A stretch of 64,000 bases of DNA. Source: JASBTN01 sp965228805 (lineage in GTDB: Bacteria > Pseudomonadota > Alphaproteobacteria > Rhodobacterales > Rhodobacteraceae). The DNA is taken from positions 1,674,001 through 1,738,000 of the forward strand of contig NZ_CBDDIE010000003.1 of assembly GCF_965228805.1 (NCBI RefSeq), read 5' to 3'. The translations under genes were made by a program, and so were the position numbers. Shown here piece after piece: positions 35,765 through 45,040 of the stretch. The number at the start of each line of letters is the position of its first letter. Positions within the stretch are counted from its first letter, which is position 1. The notes below the pieces were generated by a model. It was given only the letters and a program-made list of their open reading frames with translations, did no database searches and was not told the origin of the DNA.

Positions 35765-36784
35765 ATGAAAAAAACCGTTTTTCTTGGCGCGCTGACCGTG
35801 GCCGGCCTGGCTGCTGGCGCTTCGGCTGCTGCCACCCTTGATGACGTCAAGGCGCGTGGCAAGCTGAACTGCGGCGTGGCCACCGGTGTGCCGGGCTTTG
35901 CCGCCCCGGATGCGAACGGCCGTTGGGAGGGCTTCGACGTGGCCGTCTGCCGCGCTGTCGCCGCTGCCGTTCTGGGTGATTCGGACGCCGTGGAATTCGT
36001 GCCGACCACCGGCAAGACGCGCTTCACCGCGCTGTCGTCGGGTGAGATTGACATGCTGGCCCGCAACACCACCTGGACCCTGTCGCGCGACGTCGACCTG
36101 AAGTTCACCTTCGTGGGCGTCAACTACTACGACGGTCAGGGCTTCATGGTGCCCAAGGATCTGGGCGTTTCGTCGGCCAAGGAACTGGACGGCGCCACCG
36201 TCTGCATCCAGACCGGCACCACCACCGAGCTGAACCTGGCCGAGTTCTTCCGCGCCAACAACATGAGCTACGAGCCGGTCCCGATCGAGACCCAGGCCGA
36301 AGCGCTGCAGCAGTACAACGCTGGCGCCTGTGACGTCTACACCACCGACGCCTCGGGTCTGGCCGCTGCCCGTTCGACCTTCGAAGATCCGACCTCCTCG
36401 GTCATTCTGCCCGAGATCATCTCGAAAGAGCCGCTGGGCCCGCTGGTCCGTCACGGCGACAACGAGTGGGGCGACATCGTGCGCTGGACCCTCAACGCGC
36501 TGATCGCCGCCGAGGAATTCGGCATCACCTCGACCAACATCGGTGAACTGTCGGCTGCGGCCGGCGACAACCCGGAAGTGAACCGCCTGCTGGGCACCGA
36601 AGGCAACCTGGGCGAGATGCTCGGCCTGGACGCCGGTTGGGCGAAAGCCGCGATCATGGCGGGTGGCAACTACGGCGAAGTGTTCGAAAAGAACATCGGC
36701 GAGAACACCCCGATCGGCCTGGCGCGTGGTCTGAACGCACAGTGGCGTGATGGCGGCCTGATCTACTCGCCGCCGTTCCGCTAA
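35765..36784 (+). CDS. aapJ: General L-amino acid ABC transporter, periplasmic binding protein
   Basis: 339 residues. A signal peptide (MKKTVFLGALTVAGLAAGAS, then A) precedes a polar amino-acid binding fold: RGKLNCGVATGVPGFAAPD, GFDVAVCRAVAAAV, TTGKTRFTALSSGEIDML. It delivers amino acids to AapQMP. Start ATG 35765 is preceded by AGGAAGAGG. The family usually has this length. An intercistronic hairpin follows, fitting higher expression of the binding protein than of the permeases. Confidence 0.93.
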   Translation: MKKTVFLGALTVAGLAAGASAAATLDDVKARGKLNCGVATGVPGFAAPDANGRWEGFDVAVCRAVAAAVLGDSDAVEFVPTTGKTRFTALSSGEIDMLARNTTWTLSRDVDLKFTFVGVNYYDGQGFMVPKDLGVSSAKELDGATVCIQTGTTTELNLAEFFRANNMSYEPVPIETQAEALQQYNAGACDVYTTDASGLAAARSTFEDPTSSVILPEIISKEPLGPLVRHGDNEWGDIVRWTLNALIAAEEFGITSTNIGELSAAAGDNPEVNRLLGTEGNLGEMLGLDAGWAKAAIMAGGNYGEVFEKNIGENTPIGLARGLNAQWRDGGLIYSPPFR

Positions 36785-36794
36785 GCACACCAGG

Positions 36795-36823
36795 AAGGGG
36801 CGCGGCAACGACCGCGCCCCTTT
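36795..36823 (+). terminator. Hairpin between aapJ and aapQ
   Basis: The stem AAGGGGCGCGG / CCGCGCCCCTTT has a 6-nt loop and a short T run. It probably terminates or stabilises most aapJ transcripts, with partial read-through into aapQMP. Confidence 0.65.
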
Positions 36824-36902
36824 CCAATTTACCAATGAGCCCTGACGGCAGCCGAAAACGGCGCCAGGAAAACAGATCGGGGCCTTACGGGGAATGTCCT
36901 AT

Positions 36903-38483
36903 ATGACAACGATGACCGACCCTCATCCTCAGGGCGGGTTCAAGCTGTCGATGCTGATCTATGACAGCCGCTACCGCTCCATGACCATCCAGATCGTCGC
37001 CTTGATCGGGTTCCTGACCCTGATCGGCTGGCTGATCAACAACACCGCACAGAACCTCGCCGACCTGGGCAAGGAGCCCAGCTTCGGCTTCATGACCGAA
37101 GGCGCCGGCTATGACATCAACCAGAAACTGTTAGATTACAACAGCACGCACACACATGCCAAAGCCGCTCTTCTGGGGCTTCTAAACACCCTGCTTGTGG
37201 CTGTTCTCGGTTGTATCACGGCCACGGTGATCGGTGTGCTGGTGGGCGTGGCCCGCCTGTCGCACAACTGGATCATCTCGCGCCTCATGGCCTTCTATGT
37301 CGAGATGTTCCGAAACGTGCCGGTGCTCCTGTGGATCGTCCTGGCCATGGCCATCATGATCGAAAGCTTCGATCCGCCGAAATCCTTCCGCCCACCACGC
37401 GGCGGGGGCGAGGCAACCGCCTCCATGTTGTTGGGGGATAGTGTCGCCGTGTCCAACCAGGGCATCTTTATCCCGCGTCTGGTTCCGTCAGACCTGGGTT
37501 TGTGGATCCTGGTGGTGCTGGCACTGTCCCTCGTCGCAATCCGCATGATCCGCAAATGGGCGGACAAGCGGCAGGAGCAAACCGGGGATCGGCCCCACAC
37601 CCTGTGGCTGAACATCGGGGTGTTCGTTGTCCCCTCGGCTCTGGCCTACTTTGCGCTGACTGCGATCAGCAGTTCGAACCAGCAGGCCTATATTGCGGTC
37701 GGGGTCGAAAACCCTGCCGATTTCGCCGCCTATATCGAGGAGCACGGCAAGTTCAACTATTGTCATGCCAGTGGCTCTGCCGCGTCCTTGAACGGCATTC
37801 GCGCCCTGACGGCGGATGAGGTGAACTTCGGTCGCAAGAATTTCTTCAGCCAGTCTGCCGCCCGCACCGGGCTGTTGGAAGGCAAATGCGATGTGCTGGT
37901 TGTGGATGCCTCCGGCGCGGAGGACATCGCGGCCGAAGTGGCCGAGAGCGTGCGCGGCGGCAAACCCGTTGCGATGTTCGATGCGGGCTTTACCGAAGGG
38001 CGTGCGATTGAGGTCGAACGCCCCGCTGTCACCACCAAAGGCATTGCCAAGTTCGAAGGCGGGACGCATATGCGCAACTCGCTGATCGCGCTCTGGCTGG
38101 CCCTGTCGCTCTATACCGCGGCTTTCATCGCGGAAATCGTGCGGGCGGGGATCCTGGCGATCTCCAAGGGGCAAAGCGAAGCGGCCGGGGCCCTGGGCCT
38201 GCGTCCGCGCCGCATCATGTCGCTGGTGGTCCTGCCGCAGGCGCTGCGGGTGATCATCCCGCCGCTGATCTCCAACTACCTGAACCTGACCAAGAACTCC
38301 TCGCTGGCCATTGCCGTGGGCTACATGGACCTGACCGGCACGCTTGGCGGGATTACCCTGAACCAGACCGGGCGCGAGCTTGAGACGCTGCTGCTGCTCA
38401 TGCTGATCTACCTGATCATCTCGCTGACCATCTCGGCGCTGATGAACTGGTACAACAATTCCGTGAAGCTGAAGGAGCGCTGA
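36903..38483 (+). CDS. aapQ: General L-amino acid ABC transporter permease with inserted domain
   Basis: 526 residues from ATG 36903 (gggga 9 bp upstream); ATG 36894 lies too close to that site. The N-terminal membrane part includes LLNTLLVAVLGCITATVIGV and FYVEMFRNVPVLLWIV; the C-terminal part has LYTAAFIAEIVRAGILAISK and EAAGALGLRPRRIM (the EAA loop that contacts AapP). Family members are usually near 400 residues. About 115 extra residues (roughly 256-373) lie between them, with YCHASGSAASLNG and KCDVLVVDASGAEDIA resembling a lobe of the solute-binding protein AapJ (ACDVYTTDASGLAAAR). The insert is probably periplasmic. Confidence 0.9.
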   Translation: MTTMTDPHPQGGFKLSMLIYDSRYRSMTIQIVALIGFLTLIGWLINNTAQNLADLGKEPSFGFMTEGAGYDINQKLLDYNSTHTHAKAALLGLLNTLLVAVLGCITATVIGVLVGVARLSHNWIISRLMAFYVEMFRNVPVLLWIVLAMAIMIESFDPPKSFRPPRGGGEATASMLLGDSVAVSNQGIFIPRLVPSDLGLWILVVLALSLVAIRMIRKWADKRQEQTGDRPHTLWLNIGVFVVPSALAYFALTAISSSNQQAYIAVGVENPADFAAYIEEHGKFNYCHASGSAASLNGIRALTADEVNFGRKNFFSQSAARTGLLEGKCDVLVVDASGAEDIAAEVAESVRGGKPVAMFDAGFTEGRAIEVERPAVTTKGIAKFEGGTHMRNSLIALWLALSLYTAAFIAEIVRAGILAISKGQSEAAGALGLRPRRIMSLVVLPQALRVIIPPLISNYLNLTKNSSLAIAVGYMDLTGTLGGITLNQTGRELETLLLLMLIYLIISLTISALMNWYNNSVKLKER

Positions 38484-38484
38484 T

Positions 38485-39954
38485 ATGTCCGACCTGTCTT
38501 TTGTTCGCTCCGAAATGCTGCCCGAACGGGCGCCGCCGCCCTCGACCGTCGGTGTTGTCGGCTGGATGCGCGAGAACCTGTTCAACGGCATTACCAACTC
38601 GGTCCTGACTGTCCTGTCGGTGGTCTTCATCGTCTGGTGTGTGGTGGGCTTCCTGGGCTGGGCGATCTCGCCCACATGGGCCGCCGCCAACCTGCGCGAC
38701 TGTCAGGAGCTCGTCACCGGCCATGAAGGCGCCTGTTGGGGCGTCGTGCGCGACCGCTGGCAGCAGCTGCTGTTCGGCTTCTACCCGCAGGCGCTCTACT
38801 GGCGGCCGATCCTGGCCTTCGTGCTCCTGTTCATCGCGCTGATCCCGGTGCTCTTCGCCATGATCTCGCGCCGCATGAACTGGTTCCTGCTGCTGGCCGT
38901 GCTTGCCTTCGGCGCGTCGCAGATCGGCGGCGTCGTGGGCATGATCCTGGCCATCGTGCTGGCCGCCGGTGCCGCCTTTGTCGGTTTCAAGCTGGTCACC
39001 ACCAACAAGGCCGACCGGGCCGAGGAAATCGCGGCCGGGGCAAAACGCCTTCCGAACCCGCTGATCTTCTCGGTGCTCTACCCGTTCATCGCACCCTGGC
39101 TGCTGTGGGGCGGGTCCCTGTGGATGCCGATCGTGGCGCTCCTGGGCTTTGTGCTGGGCTGGGCGGCCATGCGCTTGACGGCAGACGTGATCGGCACGCT
39201 GGGCGCCACCATCCTGGCCTTCGTCGTACCGGTGCTGTGGTGGCTCTTTGCCGCCGCCGGTTTCGCCGACATTGCCCAGGGCGTGCTGCCCATCGGCATC
39301 GAAGCGGTGCAGAGCCGTGACTTCGGGGGCATGCTCCTGTCGCTTACCATCGGCGTCGTCGCGATCTCGATCTCGCTGCCCATCGGCATCGTTCTGGCGC
39401 TGGGCCGTCAGTCCGACCTGATGATCGTCAAGGCGCTCTGCGTGGGCTTCATCGAGTTCATCCGCGGCGTGCCGCTGATCACGCTCCTGTTCGTGGCCTC
39501 GACGCTTCTGAACATCTTCATGCCCAAGGGCACCAACTTCGACATCATCCTGCGCGTCATCATCATGGCGACCCTGTTCTCCTCTGCCTACATGGCCGAG
39601 ACGATCCGGGGCGGGCTCGCGGCGCTGCCGCGTGGCCAGTACGAGGCGGCGGATGCGCTGGGTCTGGATTACTGGAAGGCGCAACGGCTGATCATCATGC
39701 CGCAGGCGCTGAAGATCTCAATCCCCGGCATCGTGTCCAACTTCATCGGCCTGTTCAAGGATACGACCCTCGTGTCGATCATTGGCCTGTTGGATCCGCT
39801 CGGACTGTCGAACACCATCCGTGCCCACACCGACTGGGTTGGCATTTACTGGGAACTCTTCGCGGTCATCGCGCTGATGTTCTTCGTCTTCTGCTTCTCC
39901 ATGTCCCGTTACTCGATGTATCTGGAGCGCCGTCTGCGCACCGATCACCGTTAA
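38485..39954 (+). CDS. aapM: General L-amino acid ABC transporter permease
   Basis: 489 residues. It opens with a cytoplasmic start and membrane helices; the permease core TIGVVAISISLPIGIVLALG and VGFIEFIRGVPLITLLFVAS lies in the C-terminal half, ending with EAADALGLDYWKAQRLIIMP (EAA loop) and LVSIIGLLDPLGLSNTIRA. A block of several extra hydrophobic helices in the middle makes it longer than a typical AapM. It starts one base after aapQ ends and is followed by aapP. Confidence 0.9.
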   Translation: MSDLSFVRSEMLPERAPPPSTVGVVGWMRENLFNGITNSVLTVLSVVFIVWCVVGFLGWAISPTWAAANLRDCQELVTGHEGACWGVVRDRWQQLLFGFYPQALYWRPILAFVLLFIALIPVLFAMISRRMNWFLLLAVLAFGASQIGGVVGMILAIVLAAGAAFVGFKLVTTNKADRAEEIAAGAKRLPNPLIFSVLYPFIAPWLLWGGSLWMPIVALLGFVLGWAAMRLTADVIGTLGATILAFVVPVLWWLFAAAGFADIAQGVLPIGIEAVQSRDFGGMLLSLTIGVVAISISLPIGIVLALGRQSDLMIVKALCVGFIEFIRGVPLITLLFVASTLLNIFMPKGTNFDIILRVIIMATLFSSAYMAETIRGGLAALPRGQYEAADALGLDYWKAQRLIIMPQALKISIPGIVSNFIGLFKDTTLVSIIGLLDPLGLSNTIRAHTDWVGIYWELFAVIALMFFVFCFSMSRYSMYLERRLRTDHR

Positions 39955-39969
39955 GAGGAGAGACCTGAT

Positions 39970-40755
39970 ATGTCTTCCATCGAACTTGACCACCACGCAG
40001 ACCGTTCCAAGATGTCCGTCTCGGACGAGGTTGCGATTGAAATCAACGGCATGAACAAGTGGTACGGCAACTTCCACGTGCTTCGTGACATCAACCTGAC
40101 CGTGAACCAGGGCGAACGCATCGTCATCGCGGGGCCCTCGGGCTCGGGCAAGTCGACGCTCATTCGCTGCATCAACCGGCTGGAGGAACACCAGGAGGGC
40201 CAGATCATCGTCGATGGCACCGAGCTCACCTCGGACCTCAAGAATGTCGACAAGGTGCGCTCCGAGGTTGGCATGGTGTTTCAGCACTTCAACCTGTTCC
40301 CGCATCTGACCATCCTGGAAAACTGCACGCTCGCGCCGATCTGGGTGCGCAAGACGCCCCGCAAGGAGGCCGAGGAAACGGCGATGCACTTCCTTGAAAA
40401 GGTCAAGATCCCCGAGCAGGCCAACAAGTATCCGGGCCAGCTGTCCGGTGGTCAGCAGCAGCGTGTGGCGATCGCCCGCTCGCTCTGCATGATGCCGCGG
40501 ATCATGCTGTTTGACGAACCGACCTCGGCGCTTGACCCCGAGATGATCAAGGAAGTCCTTGAAACCATGGTGGAATTGGCGGAAGAGGGCATGACCATGC
40601 TCTGCGTCACCCACGAGATGGGCTTCGCCAAGGAGGTCGCCAACCGCGTGATCTTCATGGATGCGGGGCAGATCGTGGAACAGAACGAGCCCGAGGAGTT
40701 CTTCAACAACCCGCAGAGCGAACGCACCAAGCTGTTCCTGTCCCAGATCCTCTGA
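39970..40755 (+). CDS. aapP: General L-amino acid ABC transporter ATP-binding protein
   Basis: 261 residues. Walker A GPSGSGKST (about 56-64), Q-loop VFQHFNLFPH, signature LSGGQQQR, Walker B MLFDEPTSALD, H-loop VTHEMGFAKEVANRV. It powers the AapQM channel. It is preceded by AAGAGGAGAG. A terminator follows. Confidence 0.96.
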   Translation: MSSIELDHHADRSKMSVSDEVAIEINGMNKWYGNFHVLRDINLTVNQGERIVIAGPSGSGKSTLIRCINRLEEHQEGQIIVDGTELTSDLKNVDKVRSEVGMVFQHFNLFPHLTILENCTLAPIWVRKTPRKEAEETAMHFLEKVKIPEQANKYPGQLSGGQQQRVAIARSLCMMPRIMLFDEPTSALDPEMIKEVLETMVELAEEGMTMLCVTHEMGFAKEVANRVIFMDAGQIVEQNEPEEFFNNPQSERTKLFLSQIL

Positions 40756-40778
40756 GACCTGCACACCGAAAACACCGA

Positions 40779-40805
40779 AAGCCCCGCCAATCGGCGGGGC
40801 TTTTT
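40779..40805 (+). terminator. Rho-independent terminator after aapP
   Basis: AAAGCCCCGCC / GGCGGGGCTTTTT stem-loop about 25 bp after the aapP stop, ending the aap operon. Confidence 0.9.
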
Positions 40806-40905
40806 GGTTGCCCATAGCCCATCCGCGCCATCAGCCGCTGTCGCGAACAGGCGCGCAGGCCGCTCTCCGCCCCCTACCGTTGTAGAAAACACCGGGAGGG
40901 CCCCC

Positions 40906-41955
40906 ATGAACCCCAGCAAATACAGCCCTGACACCGCGCGCAGCCTCGTGCCTATCGCTCAGGCTCACCGCATTTCCGAGGCCATCCTGCGCGCCAAGGG
41001 CTGCCCGCCTGACATCGCCCGCGCGGTCGCCGATCACCTGATTGGCGCAGACCTCTCCGGCGTCGAATCCCACGGCGTCTGGCGCGTGCTCGCCTACGCG
41101 GGCTATTATGACAGCGGCTATCTGACCGCCGCCGTGCGCCCCGAACTCACCCGAAACGACCGCGGTGCCTGGCTGGTGGATGGTCATGGCGGTATCGGCA
41201 TTCCGGCCATGACCCTGGGCATCGAACACGTGGTGTCGCGCGCGAAGGACAGCGGGATTGCCGCCATTGCGCTGCAAAGTGTCGGCCACACTGGGCGGCT
41301 GGGCTGTTTCGCCGAATACGCCGCGTCGCAGGGCTGCCTGGCGATCATCATCGGCGGCGGTGGGCGTGAAAACTGGCGGCTCGTGGCCCCCTATGGCGGG
41401 CGCAAGGCGCTCATGTCCACCAACCCCTATGCGATTGGAATTCCTGGCGGAAAACAGGGTCCGGTGGTGGTGGACCTGGCCACGTCTGCTGCTGCGGCGG
41501 GCTGGGTCTATGGTGCCAAGATTGCCGGGGCAACCCTGCCCGACGGCGTGCTGATCGACCGCGACGGCAAGCCCAGCAACGACCCCCAGGCCTATTTCGA
41601 CGGCGGCGCGATCCTGACGGCGGGCGGGCCCAAGGGCTATGCGCTCGCCGTGGCGGCCGAAATGATCGCCGAGGCCATGCTTGGCCCTGCCACCACCGAA
41701 TGCAACTGGCTGATGCTGGCGCTGGATTGCAGCCTCTACCAGGAGCCCACGCGATTGCGGGAGATTGCCGAAGAAATCCTGGACGAGCTGCGCCACTGCC
41801 CGCCCGCCGAGGGGTTTACCCGCGTCGAAGTGCCCGGTGAACGCGAAGCCGCCGCGCGGGCGCGCAACGCGGGCCAGCCGATCAGCCTGCCCAAGGCGAC
41901 ATGGGACAGCATCTGCGATCTTGCTCGAGGGCTGGGGATTGCCGTGGACAGCTAG
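40906..41955 (+). CDS. Ldh-family malate/L-lactate/ureidoglycolate-type dehydrogenase
   Basis: 349 residues from ATG 40906 (MNPSKYSPDTARSLVPIAQA). GADLSGVESHGVWRV, ALQSVGHTGRLGCFAEYAA and MSTNPYAIGIPGG are signatures of the type-2 malate/lactate dehydrogenase family; the catalytic His is in VESHG or VGHTG. NAD(P)-dependent 2-hydroxyacid oxidoreductase; the substrate cannot be read from sequence. The longer in-frame N-terminus up to 40804 overlaps the terminator and is rejected. Confidence 0.85.
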   Translation: MNPSKYSPDTARSLVPIAQAHRISEAILRAKGCPPDIARAVADHLIGADLSGVESHGVWRVLAYAGYYDSGYLTAAVRPELTRNDRGAWLVDGHGGIGIPAMTLGIEHVVSRAKDSGIAAIALQSVGHTGRLGCFAEYAASQGCLAIIIGGGGRENWRLVAPYGGRKALMSTNPYAIGIPGGKQGPVVVDLATSAAAAGWVYGAKIAGATLPDGVLIDRDGKPSNDPQAYFDGGAILTAGGPKGYALAVAAEMIAEAMLGPATTECNWLMLALDCSLYQEPTRLREIAEEILDELRHCPPAEGFTRVEVPGEREAAARARNAGQPISLPKATWDSICDLARGLGIAVDS

Positions 41956-42025
41956 GCTTTGCTCTTGCGGCAGAGGTCAAAACCGCGCAGTACAGGGCTA
42001 ACCTGCCTTGAACACGGAGCCCCCC

Positions 42026-42472
42026 ATGTCCGCAAAACGCATCGTCATGTCCAGCGACCACGCCGCCATCGAGCTGCGCCAGGCGCTCGCAGCCCATATC
42101 ACCTCCATGGGGTATGAGGTCGACGACATCGGCCCGACCACGCCTGAAAGCACCCATTACCCCGACCACGGCGCCAACGCCGCGCGCAAGGTGGCATCGG
42201 GCGAGGCCGACCTGGGCGTGATCCTCTGCGGTACCGGCCAGGGCATCATGATGGCCGCGAACAAGATCCCCGGCATCCGCTGCGGCGTCTGCTCGGACGC
42301 CTTTTCCGCCCGCATGATCCGCGCCCATAACAACGCCAACATCCTGTCGCTCGGCGCCCGCGTGGTCGGCGAAGGGCTGGCCATCGACATCGTCGAAGCC
42401 TACCTGAACGCCGAGTTCGAAGGTGGCCGCCACGGCACCCGCGTCGACATGATCATGGCGCTGGAAGACTGA
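42026..42472 (+). CDS. rpiB: Ribose-5-phosphate isomerase B
   Basis: 148 residues from ATG 42026 (MSAKRIVMSSDHAAIELRQ). SDHAAIELR, YPDHGANAARKVASGEADLG, CGTGQGIMMAANK and RAHNNANILSLGARVVG identify RpiB. The catalytic Cys lies in LCGTGQG. It works in the pentose phosphate pathway. It converges with the minus-strand GFA gene 3 bp away. Confidence 0.93.
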   Translation: MSAKRIVMSSDHAAIELRQALAAHITSMGYEVDDIGPTTPESTHYPDHGANAARKVASGEADLGVILCGTGQGIMMAANKIPGIRCGVCSDAFSARMIRAHNNANILSLGARVVGEGLAIDIVEAYLNAEFEGGRHGTRVDMIMALED

Positions 42473-42475
42473 TCC

Positions 42476-42859
42476 TCAGCCCCGGTTCTTGCGAAAACAG
42501 GTGGTGCCCGGGAAAGCGGGTAACCACCCCGCGCGCCGGTCGCACCACAGCTCGTAAGTTGGTGCGTACCGGTCCGGGTCATCCAGCGCACCCAGATGCA
42601 GCTCCACCTCGTCGCCCGTCACCGCAAAGACCGAGCCGCCGCAGCTCGGGCAGAAATGCCGACCCTCATAGGCCCGGGTTTCGCCGGTGATCTCAACCTG
42701 ATCCTTGGGAAAAATCGCCGCCGCATAGAACAGCGCGCCATGGTGCTTGCGGCAGTCCAGGCAGTGGCAGATGCCAACCCGATCCGGCTCCCCGGTCGCC
42801 GCAAAGCGCACCCGACCGCAGAGGCAGCCGCCCCGGGTGATATCCGCCTCGCCGCTCAG
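42476..42859 (-). CDS. GFA-family (CENP-V/GFA-type) zinc protein, probable CTG start
   Basis: 127 residues if begun at CTG 42859, 111 if begun at GTG 42811. The longer reading starts SGEADITRGGCLCGRVRFAATGEP after the first codon. GGCLCGxVR is the invariant N-terminus of the GFA fold and supplies two zinc ligands; further ligands are CHCLDC and CPSCGG. Starting at the GTG would delete this. The CTG overlaps the upstream stop as CTGA, mimicking the common ATGA coupling. Function in this family is mostly unknown. Confidence 0.7.
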   Translation of the reverse strand: MSGEADITRGGCLCGRVRFAATGEPDRVGICHCLDCRKHHGALFYAAAIFPKDQVEITGETRAYEGRHFCPSCGGSVFAVTGDEVELHLGALDDPDRYAPTYELWCDRRAGWLPAFPGTTCFRKNRG

Positions 42860-43359
42860 ATCAGCTCGCGCGGGACGATGAAGTCTACCGCTTCGCCCGT
42901 GCCCCAGCCCACGTCGGACCAGTCGGCGACCGGGAAGTCGATGATCGCCGTCGCGCCCGTCGGATAGTGCTGGAACCGCCCGTGATCCGGCGCCTGTTTC
43001 ACCAGCGCCTGCGCCATATAGGCGCTGCCCGGGTTGTGGGCGATCATCATCACCATCGGTTCCTTGGCCAGCCGCAGCTCGGACAGCATTACATCCGGTT
43101 CGGCCAGATACAGCGCGTCGGTGTACTCCGCCTTGGGCGGCGCCACCAGCTTATCCGAGATCTTGGCCCAGGTTTCCCGCGTACGCTCGGCCGAGGAACA
43201 CAGAACCTGCCCCGGCTCATGGCTACGCGTCGCCAGCCAGCGGCCGATCGCCTTCGCGCTTGCCCGGCCGCGCTTGTTCAGCGGGCGGTCCTTGTCCGCC
43301 ATCATCGGGTCGGACCAGGAGGATTTGGCATGGCGGATCAGGATCAGGCGCAGGGTCAT
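42856..43359 (-). CDS. SixA-like histidine phosphatase
   Basis: 167 residues from ATG 43359 (MTLRLILIRHAKSSWSDP). The RHAKSSW motif carries the catalytic His; ERTRETW and MIAHNPGS supply the other active-site Arg and His. The family dephosphorylates proteins or small phosphocompounds. Its start overlaps the ferredoxin-like gene by 4 bp. Confidence 0.9.
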   Translation of the reverse strand: MTLRLILIRHAKSSWSDPMMADKDRPLNKRGRASAKAIGRWLATRSHEPGQVLCSSAERTRETWAKISDKLVAPPKAEYTDALYLAEPDVMLSELRLAKEPMVMMIAHNPGSAYMAQALVKQAPDHGRFQHYPTGATAIIDFPVADWSDVGWGTGEAVDFIVPRELI

Positions 43360-44000
43360 GTTTTGTGGAAAGCTCTCATGTGAAAGTGGGATTGCTCGGG
43401 CAACCTGCCATAACTCGCGCTGACGGGGCAAGCGCGCCGTGCCGCACAACCCTGCGTCATGCAATCCTCCCCGGGTGCAGTGTCCAGATATCCATGGCAT
43501 TTTTCCAGATCGTAAAACTTGTGCGACAGGGCGGCGACCGGGCAGGCGCGCTGGCAGGGCTGATCCACGCAGCTGACGCAGGGGCTTTCCCCGGTCTCGG
43601 GCAGGGGCAGATGCCCCGGCAAGCGCACCGCGCCCCGGTAACTGGCCCAGAGCCCGGCGCGGTCATGCACCAGAAACGCGACCGGTGACGGCCAGGACCG
43701 CCCGCTGCCCTGTGCCCAGCTGAAGAACGGCGGATAGGGTGGGCCGTCCGAGGGAAACACCGCCGCCCCGCCCCAGGCTTCGGCCAGGCCGCCGATCATG
43801 CGTTTCGACCAGCGGTCCAGCGGGTCCGGCTGCCCATCCAGATATTCGGGTGAGGCGCTGAAGACCCCCCAGAACCCGGGCTCATGCGGCCCCAGCAGGA
43901 CCACCGTGTCGCCTTCGTCATGCAGCGCGCCAAAGACCTCCAGCTGCGCCGTGTGGGCTGTGCGGGACAGCCGGTCAAAAGAATGGAGTTGAGTCGTCAC
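43356..44000 (-). CDS. 4Fe-4S ferredoxin-type protein (QueG-like C-terminus)
   Basis: 214 residues from GTG 44000 with AAGGA about 10 bp upstream. The C-terminal half has two Cys clusters, CVSCVDQPCQRACP and CMTQGCAARRACP, giving two cubane sites. The N-terminal half (TVVLLGPHEPGFWGVF) resembles the corrinoid-binding reductase scaffold only loosely. It is a putative iron-sulfur protein of unknown substrate, common next to SixA-like genes in Rhodobacterales. Confidence 0.8.
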   Translation of the reverse strand: MTTQLHSFDRLSRTAHTAQLEVFGALHDEGDTVVLLGPHEPGFWGVFSASPEYLDGQPDPLDRWSKRMIGGLAEAWGGAAVFPSDGPPYPPFFSWAQGSGRSWPSPVAFLVHDRAGLWASYRGAVRLPGHLPLPETGESPCVSCVDQPCQRACPVAALSHKFYDLEKCHGYLDTAPGEDCMTQGCAARRACPVSASYGRLPEQSHFHMRAFHKT

Positions 44001-44071
44001 GGGTGAAATCCTTTCCCTCTGGAAAGAACTATGCGCCACGGCTTGAGCGGCGCAATGTCCCTGCGCGACAT

Positions 44072-44932
44072 TCAGGCGCGGATCATCGACCCCGCACCGT
44101 GGTCGGTATAGAGCTCCAACAGGCAGGCATTGGGCGCGCGCCCGTCCAGGATGACCACCGCGCGCACGCCGCCTTCGACCGCCGCAAGCGCGGTTTCGGT
44201 CTTTGGGATCATGCCGCCGGCGATCACGCCCTCGGCGGTCAGCTCGCGGATATGGGCGGCTGACAGCTCGGTCAGAACCTCGCCATCCGCGCCCTTTACG
44301 CCCTCGATATCAGTCAAGAGCAGCAGGCGATCCGCCTTCAGCGCCGAGGCAATCGCCCCCGCGGCGGTGTCGCCGTTGATATTATAGGTCTCGCCATTGC
44401 GGCCCGCGCCCAGGGGGGCGATCACCGGGATGGTCTCCGCCGCGGCCAGGTCGCGCAGGATCGACACGTCGACCTCGGCGGGCGTGCCGACAAAGCCCAG
44501 ATCCGGGTTGGTCTGGTCGCAGGTAATCAGGTTTGCATCCTTGCCCGACAGGCCCACGGCCTTGCCGCCCTCGGCGTTGATCGCTTGCACGATGCGCTTG
44601 TTGACGCGGCCGGACAGGACCATCTCGACCACCTCGACCGTGGCCTCATCGGTGACGCGCTTGCCGTTCACCCATTCGCTTTCCACGCCCAGCTTGCCCA
44701 GCATCGCGTTGATCATCGGCCCGCCGCCATGCACCACCACCGGGTTCACGCCGACATGGCGCATCAAGACGATGTCGCGGGCAAAGCTCGCCATTTCCTC
44801 GTCATCGCCCATGGCGTTGCCGCCAAACTTGATGACGACTGTCGCGCCCGCATAGCGTTGCAGGTAGGGCAGGGCCTGGCTCAGAGTGCGGGCGGTGGCG
44901 ATCCAATCGCGGTTCATCTTTTGCGTCTTCAT
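44072..44932 (-). CDS. argB: Acetylglutamate kinase
   Basis: 286 residues. VVIKFGGNAM near the N-terminus, VVHGGGPMINAML, and NINGDTAAGAIASALKADRL are ArgB signatures. It phosphorylates N-acetylglutamate in arginine synthesis. ATG 44932; an in-frame ATG six codons later is also possible. Confidence 0.95.
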   Translation of the reverse strand: MKTQKMNRDWIATARTLSQALPYLQRYAGATVVIKFGGNAMGDDEEMASFARDIVLMRHVGVNPVVVHGGGPMINAMLGKLGVESEWVNGKRVTDEATVEVVEMVLSGRVNKRIVQAINAEGGKAVGLSGKDANLITCDQTNPDLGFVGTPAEVDVSILRDLAAAETIPVIAPLGAGRNGETYNINGDTAAGAIASALKADRLLLLTDIEGVKGADGEVLTELSAAHIRELTAEGVIAGGMIPKTETALAAVEGGVRAVVILDGRAPNACLLELYTDHGAGSMIRA

Positions 44933-45040
44933 GGTCCGTAAGTCCTCGTTCCACCCGTGTTACGCGGTTGGGCGCAGGGTGCCAAGGGTGATTGCGCTCA
45001 CCCGCCGGGCTGTTAGGGTCGCGGGAAACGGAGGTGTGAC

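Noticed and set aside
34739..36835. 698-codon minus-strand frame opposite the ATP12 and aapJ genes
   Set aside because: Shadow of two well-supported plus-strand genes; no recognisable domain.
42476..42811. GFA gene starting at the GTG 42811
   Set aside because: That start would remove the GGCLCG zinc motif that defines the family.
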